The notes under the pieces were generated by a model. That model saw only the letters and a list, made by a program, of their open reading frames with translations, searched no databases and was not told where the DNA came from. Positions 6,913-10,098 of a stretch of 10,098 nucleotides of DNA are shown here, piece after piece. Source of the DNA: Peptostreptococcaceae bacterium. Its GTDB lineage: Bacteria; Bacillota_A; Clostridia; Peptostreptococcales; Acidaminobacteraceae. Position 1 is the stretch's first letter. Each line of letters starts with the position of its first letter. Position numbers and translations under genes: made by a program. The stretch is from NCBI GenBank assembly GCA_013619035.1, contig JABXKX010000123.1, forward strand, positions 1 to 10,098, read 5' to 3'.

Positions 6913-7713
6913 ATGAAGAAAATTTTAATGAGTATGATGATGGTATTATTGGTAGGATTATTAAGTGTTGGATGTGCATCATCTGGAGATGATCAAAGTC
7001 AATTAGAGAAAATTAAAGAAGCAGGAAAGATTGTTGTTGGTACAAGTGCTGATTATCCACCATATGAGTTTCATAAGGAAATCAATGGTGTTGATACGAT
7101 TGTAGGTTTTGATATAAAATTAGCCGAAAAAATCGCAGATGATTTAGGTGTTGAATTAGAAATCGTGGATATGAGCTTTGATGGATTACTCGCGGCATTA
7201 ACGGGTAAGAAAATTGACTTTATAGCAGCTGGTATGAATCCAACGGATGAAAGAAAAAATGCGGTTGATTTTTCTACTATTTATTATGATACAAGTCAAA
7301 CGATGTTGGTACTAAGTGAAAATGCTGATAAATTAACATCTGTTGAAGATTTTAAAGGATTAAAGGTTGGGGTTCAAAAAGGAACATTACAGGAAACTAT
7401 ATTTGATGAACAATTTACAGGTGCAGAAAAAGTAGCAATTGCTAAGATTCCAAATCTGGTGATGGAACTACAAAGTGGTAAGATAGATGGTATTATCCTT
7501 GCTGAAGTTGTAGCGGATTCATATGATGAAGCAAATGAAAAAATTGCTGTTAATCAAATGGATTTAGGATCTGAAGGTGGTGTTTCAATAGCGATTAATA
7601 AAGATCAAGAAGATTTACTAAATGCAATAAACACAACCATTGACCAAGTATTGGGTGATGGGACTTTAGATCAATATATCATTGATGCTATGACATTAGC
7701 CGAAGAAGAATAA
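6913..7713 (+). CDS. Amino acid ABC transporter substrate-binding lipoprotein
   Basis: This 266-residue family 3 solute-binding protein captures a polar amino acid outside the membrane and passes it to the permease. The signal peptide (1-20) ends in a lipobox with Cys21, so it is lipid-anchored. The mature part starts with the usual LEKIKEAGKIVVGTSADYPPY and continues with VGFDIKLAEKIA (64-75). AAGMNPTDERKNAVDFS (105-121) contains Arg114, the residue expected to hold the substrate carboxylate. At the later ligand position the protein reads ILAEVVADSY, with Glu where Asp is common. The frame is open from 6883, but AAAGGAG (6898-6904) sits 8 bases before the ATG at 6913, which also gives a correct signal peptide. 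It is the first gene after the T-box. The exact amino acid is not determined; the Arg/Lys/His/Gln/cystine binders are all related. Confidence 0.93.
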   Translation: MKKILMSMMMVLLVGLLSVGCASSGDDQSQLEKIKEAGKIVVGTSADYPPYEFHKEINGVDTIVGFDIKLAEKIADDLGVELEIVDMSFDGLLAALTGKKIDFIAAGMNPTDERKNAVDFSTIYYDTSQTMLVLSENADKLTSVEDFKGLKVGVQKGTLQETIFDEQFTGAEKVAIAKIPNLVMELQSGKIDGIILAEVVADSYDEANEKIAVNQMDLGSEGGVSIAINKDQEDLLNAINTTIDQVLGDGTLDQYIIDAMTLAEEE

Positions 7714-7731
7714 TCAATTAAGGAGCAGACA

Positions 7732-8370
7732 ATGGAGTTTGGATTTTTACTCAAATATTATAAATTTTTCATAACAGGAACGGCCAACACACTGCTTCTT
7801 AGCTTACTAACAGTGGTGTTTGGATTACTAGGTGGTATGCTTCTAAGTCTACTGAAAGTATCCAATTTTAAACCCGCTGAGAAACTTGCAAGTGCTTATA
7901 TCGCATTTATAAGAGGAACGCCACTTTTAGTCCAGTTGTATCTCATCTATTATGGTCTAAAAGATATACCTATGTTTGCAGCAGGTGTGGTTGCCATGTC
8001 TATCAATAGCTCTGCCTATATTGCAGAGATTATAAGGGCGGGTATTGCTGCAGTAGATAAAGGTCAATTTGAAGCAACAAAATCTCTTGGGATGTCGCCC
8101 CTACAAGCATATAAAGAGGTTATTTTACCTCAGGCATTTAAAAAGATATTACCCGCACTTGGGAACGAATTTGTTATTTTAATTAAAGAGTCAGCCATTG
8201 TATCGGTGATTGGTTTACATGATTTAATGTACAATGTGGATACAATACGAGGTATTACCTACAAACCATTTGAACCATTAATTGCAGCTGCTGTAATATA
8301 CTTTATTTTAACAGCAACATTATCAAAAGGTGTAACTTTAATAGAAAGGAGATTACAAGTCAGTGATTAA
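7732..8370 (+). CDS. Polar amino acid ABC transporter permease (HisM/GlnP-like)
   Basis: This 212-residue inner-membrane protein has about five hydrophobic segments and forms the channel of the importer. Typical family marks are [16 protein letters not shown] (residues 16-31), [16 protein letters not shown] (60-75) and the cytoplasmic EAA loop, [21 protein letters not shown] (about 114-134), which contacts the ATPase. After it comes [19 protein letters not shown], as expected. Only one permease gene is present, so the channel is probably a homodimer. AAGGAG lies 7 bases before the ATG, and the gene follows the binding-protein gene by 18 bases. Its last 8 bases overlap the ATPase start. Confidence 0.95.
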   Translation: MEFGFLLKYYKFFITGTANTLLLSLLTVVFGLLGGMLLSLLKVSNFKPAEKLASAYIAFIRGTPLLVQLYLIYYGLKDIPMFAAGVVAMSINSSAYIAEIIRAGIAAVDKGQFEATKSLGMSPLQAYKEVILPQAFKKILPALGNEFVILIKESAIVSVIGLHDLMYNVDTIRGITYKPFEPLIAAAVIYFILTATLSKGVTLIERRLQVSD

Positions 8371-9082
8371 ACTCAAACAAATAAAAAAGAACTTTGGTGA
8401 TTTAAATGTTTTAAAAGGCATTGATTTGGAAGTCTCTAAAGGAGAAGTGGTCGCAATTATTGGACCGAGTGGTTCTGGAAAGAGCACTCTCTTAAGATGT
8501 ATCAACTTTCTAGAACAACCCTGTGGTGGTGAAGTACATTTTGAAAACGAACTGATACATGCAAAAACAAACATGAATCATTATCGTGAACACATGGGTA
8601 TGGTTTTTCAGCAGTTCAATTTATTCCCGCATAAAACAGTCTTAGAAAATATTATGATGGCACCGGTTTTATTGAAGAAGGAAGCAAAAGAGGACGCACT
8701 TAAAACAGCAATGGACTTATTGGAACAAGTTGGTTTACTGGATAAAAAAGATGTTTATCCCAATAAGTTATCTGGTGGGCAAAAACAAAGGGTCGCAATT
8801 GCTAGAGCACTGGCGATGCATCCAAAAGTGATGTTATTTGATGAACCCACTTCTGCTTTAGATCCTGAAATGGTAGGTGAAGTGCTTGAAGTTATGAAAA
8901 AACTCACTCATAAAGATGTGACGATGATTGTTGTCACTCATGAAATGGGATTTGCAAAAGAAGTAGCAGATCGAGTTTTATTTATGGATGACGGATTAGT
9001 GGTTGAAGAAAATTCACCAGAGTTTTTATTTTCACAACCTCAGCATCCTAGAACAATAGATTTCTTAAGTAAAGTATTATAA
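8363..9082 (+). CDS. Polar amino acid ABC transporter ATP-binding protein (GlnQ/HisP-like)
   Basis: This 239-residue cytoplasmic ATPase drives the importer. All motifs are intact: Walker [10 protein letters not shown] (34-42), Q-loop FQQFNLFPH (82-90), signature LSGGQ (136-140), Walker [13 protein letters not shown] (156-167) and the switch His193 in [15 protein letters not shown] is characteristic of the polar amino acid uptake (PAAT) family. The start is a GTG at 8363 inside the permease gene, with AAAGGAG 11 bases before it. Spacing is long but this is the only start that yields the full N-terminus, and the 8-base overlap suggests translational coupling. The product ends 21 residues after HPRT, without the extra C-terminal regulatory domain of MetN-type ATPases, which argues against a methionine importer. 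Confidence 0.96.
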   Translation: MIKLKQIKKNFGDLNVLKGIDLEVSKGEVVAIIGPSGSGKSTLLRCINFLEQPCGGEVHFENELIHAKTNMNHYREHMGMVFQQFNLFPHKTVLENIMMAPVLLKKEAKEDALKTAMDLLEQVGLLDKKDVYPNKLSGGQKQRVAIARALAMHPKVMLFDEPTSALDPEMVGEVLEVMKKLTHKDVTMIVVTHEMGFAKEVADRVLFMDDGLVVEENSPEFLFSQPQHPRTIDFLSKVL

Positions 9083-9104
9083 CGCCGTTAAGGCGTTATT
9101 TTTT
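9079..9104 (+). terminator. Intrinsic terminator spanning the converging stop codons
   Basis: ATAACGCC (9079-9086) pairs with GGCGTTAT (9092-9099) around a 5-base loop, and five T follow (9100-9104). The ATPase stop codon (9080-9082) is within the 5' arm, and the stop of the minus-strand hydrolase (9088-9090) is in the loop. Read on the minus strand the same hairpin lacks a clean T-run, so it should work best for the ABC operon. Confidence 0.88.
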
Positions 9105-9642
9105 GTGTGTAATTAAGAACTGTTTCCATCATGATATGATGTCCAGTTTCATTAGGATGCAAACAATCTTCTAAATAAGAGTCTTCTGATAAATTGTTGT
9201 TGAAGTCAATGAAGTTTAAATCATGCTCTATACAAAATGACCGTAAAACATCTCTGTAATGGTTTATGGCTTCATCCATATCAAAGAAATCTCCAAGACT
9301 TCTAATGGGCGTTTTGTAATATGTTTTTGGAGGTAATCCTAAAATGAATTCAATATCATTGGACTTGGCTAAACGTGTTATACTGTAGAGATTTGAAATG
9401 ATAATGGATAATGGCACTTCAAAGTAGATATCATTTGAACCTCCTAGAATTATGAGGTGAGATGGATGATGCTCTAGTACATCATGATAAAATCGCGAAA
9501 GCATGCCTGTTGTTGTATCACCACAAATTCCTGAGTTAATCACTTCATAAGAAACCAGATGATCAAGAAGTGAGACCCAGTTTTTATTATTTCCAATATC
9601 ATGACCTTCTGTTAAACTATCACCTAAACAAATTAGTTTCAT
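9088..9642 (-). CDS. SGNH/GDSL-family hydrolase (esterase/lipase-like)
   Basis: This 184-residue protein is an SGNH hydrolase, a family of serine esterases acting on acyl or acetyl esters. Block I is CLGDSLTEG (5-13) with nucleophile Ser9. Block II is NSGICGDTT (36-44), with a glycine for the oxyanion hole. Block III is ILGGSNDI (65-72) with Asn70. Block V is DCLHPNETGH (159-168), giving Asp159 and His162. All four catalytic positions are therefore present. There is no signal peptide, so it is cytoplasmic. The length is typical of the short TesA/acetylhydrolase-like members. GGAGGTGA lies just before the ATG. The gene stands alone, converging on the ABC operon and divergent from the cupin gene. 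A role in deacetylating sugars would suit the sugar genes further left, but that is only a guess. Substrate unknown. Confidence 0.93.
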   Translation of the reverse strand: MKLICLGDSLTEGHDIGNNKNWVSLLDHLVSYEVINSGICGDTTTGMLSRFYHDVLEHHPSHLIILGGSNDIYFEVPLSIIISNLYSITRLAKSNDIEFILGLPPKTYYKTPIRSLGDFFDMDEAINHYRDVLRSFCIEHDLNFIDFNNNLSEDSYLEDCLHPNETGHHIMMETVLNYTQKITP

Positions 9643-9758
9643 TAGTCACCTCCAACTTCATTATAACGCATCGTATAATATTTTTATATGAGTAACACAT
9701 GTTACAGCAATTGATTGTAGAGAGTAGTATAATGAAAACAAGAAAGTGAGGTAATATG
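9643..9758. promoter_or_regulatory. Divergent promoter region between SGNH hydrolase and cupin genes
   Basis: This gap has a TATAAT on the plus strand (9728-9733) about 26 bases before the cupin start. It also has a TATAAT on the minus strand (complement of 9660-9665) close to the hydrolase start. Neither has a good -35 at 17 bases. An inverted repeat, GTAAC-N4-GTTAC (9692-9705), lies between the two -10 elements. Confidence 0.5.
9692..9705. repeat. Inverted repeat GTAAC-ACAT-GTTAC, candidate operator
   Basis: A 5-bp perfect inverted repeat with a 4-base centre lies midway between two divergent -10 elements, upstream of both. That position suits a repressor or activator controlling both genes. 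The arms are short, so chance is possible. Confidence 0.35.
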
Positions 9759-10082
9759 ATGGTAGAGAAAATTTATAATTATAGTACAACAGATGATAAA
9801 GCAGTAGAGAAGATTATTATGGACGAGAACATTAATTATATACATATGGTATTTAATAAAAATGAAGGGATGCCAGAACATTTTTCTAATTCAAATGTTT
9901 ATATGACCGTTTTAAGAGGTACATTATCCATTCAACTGGATGAGCAGGAAATTCATGAATACTCAAAAGGTCATATCCTTGAGATTCCTTATAAAACAAA
10001 GATGAATGTAAACAATTTACATGAAGAAACATTGGAATTAATTGTTATAAAAGCACCTGCACCTAAAAATTATGTTAAGTAA
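9759..10082 (+). CDS. Small single-domain cupin-like protein
   Basis: This 107-residue protein shows the cupin pattern of short beta strands. In motif 1, GMPEHFSNSNVYMTVLRG (37-54), His41 is kept, but the second His and the Glu of the usual metal site are missing. In motif 2, GHILEIPYKTKMNVNN (71-86), the Gly and Pro remain but the last metal His is absent. It therefore probably does not bind a metal in the standard way, and may instead bind a small ligand or be structural. Two adjacent ATGs occur; the second (9759) is 7 bases after GAGG, against 4 bases for the first (9756), so I prefer it. There is no signal peptide or DNA-binding domain. It is divergent from the SGNH gene and appears to be a single-gene unit. 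Function unknown. Confidence 0.75.
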   Translation: MVEKIYNYSTTDDKAVEKIIMDENINYIHMVFNKNEGMPEHFSNSNVYMTVLRGTLSIQLDEQEIHEYSKGHILEIPYKTKMNVNNLHEETLELIVIKAPAPKNYVK

Positions 10083-10084
10083 AT

Positions 10085-10098
10085 AATGCCTTAATGGC
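10085..10098 (+). terminator. Probable terminator of the cupin gene, cut by the window end
   Basis: Just after the cupin stop, AATGCC is followed by TTAAT and GGC, where the window ends. If the next bases are ATT and a T-run, this is a 6-bp hairpin terminator like the one at 9079-9104. Only half of it can be seen. Confidence 0.4.

Noticed and set aside
8363..9082. Methionine (MetN-type) importer ATPase
   Set aside because: The product has no C-terminal ligand-binding domain and carries the FNLFPH and overall pattern of polar amino acid ATPases.

Overview
The window comes from an AT-rich bacterium of the Firmicutes/Mollicutes type. It has strong AAGGAGG-like ribosome binding sites, short hairpin-plus-T terminators and a textbook T-box leader. 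Tryptophan is encoded by TGG, and all stop codons seen are TAA or TAG, so there is no sign of the Mycoplasma code in which TGA is read as Trp. An Acholeplasma/Haloplasma-like or Erysipelotrichia-like genome would fit, but no gene here fixes the genus.

Region 1 (1-5214) is a carbohydrate-use locus. A partial AraC-family regulator (minus strand, cut by the window start before its DNA-binding domain) is divergent from a two-gene unit. That unit encodes a cytoplasmic GH3 beta-xylosidase/beta-glucosidase and a GPH-family (MelB-like) sugar:cation symporter, and it ends in a strong hairpin terminator. The 288-base gap between regulator and enzyme holds several inverted repeats that could be operators. 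The simplest model is that the symporter imports a small beta-linked glycoside, the GH3 enzyme hydrolyses it, and the AraC protein senses a related signal and controls the unit.

Region 2 (5215-6533) has an EamA/DMT-family exporter-like membrane protein. Its 3' end overlaps a small unrecognised gene of about 110 residues, and an intrinsic terminator follows.

Region 3 (6535-9104) is an amino acid ABC importer operon: consensus promoter, T-box leader with its own terminator, lipoprotein binding protein, permease and ATPase. The permease and ATPase genes overlap by 8 bases. The T-box carries UGGU in the antiterminator bulge, which predicts a tRNA with discriminator base A; the specifier codon is not certain by eye.

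Region 4 (9079-10098) has a minus-strand SGNH/GDSL hydrolase converging on the ABC operon, with one hairpin spanning both stop codons. A small degenerate cupin gene runs divergently from the hydrolase, and the window ends inside what looks like its terminator.

I see no CRISPR array, insertion sequence, tRNA or rRNA gene, phage gene or obvious defence system. Most of the window is ordinary metabolism and transport. The least explained pieces are the small gene at 6152-6484, the T-box specificity and the repeat elements at 1166-1219.
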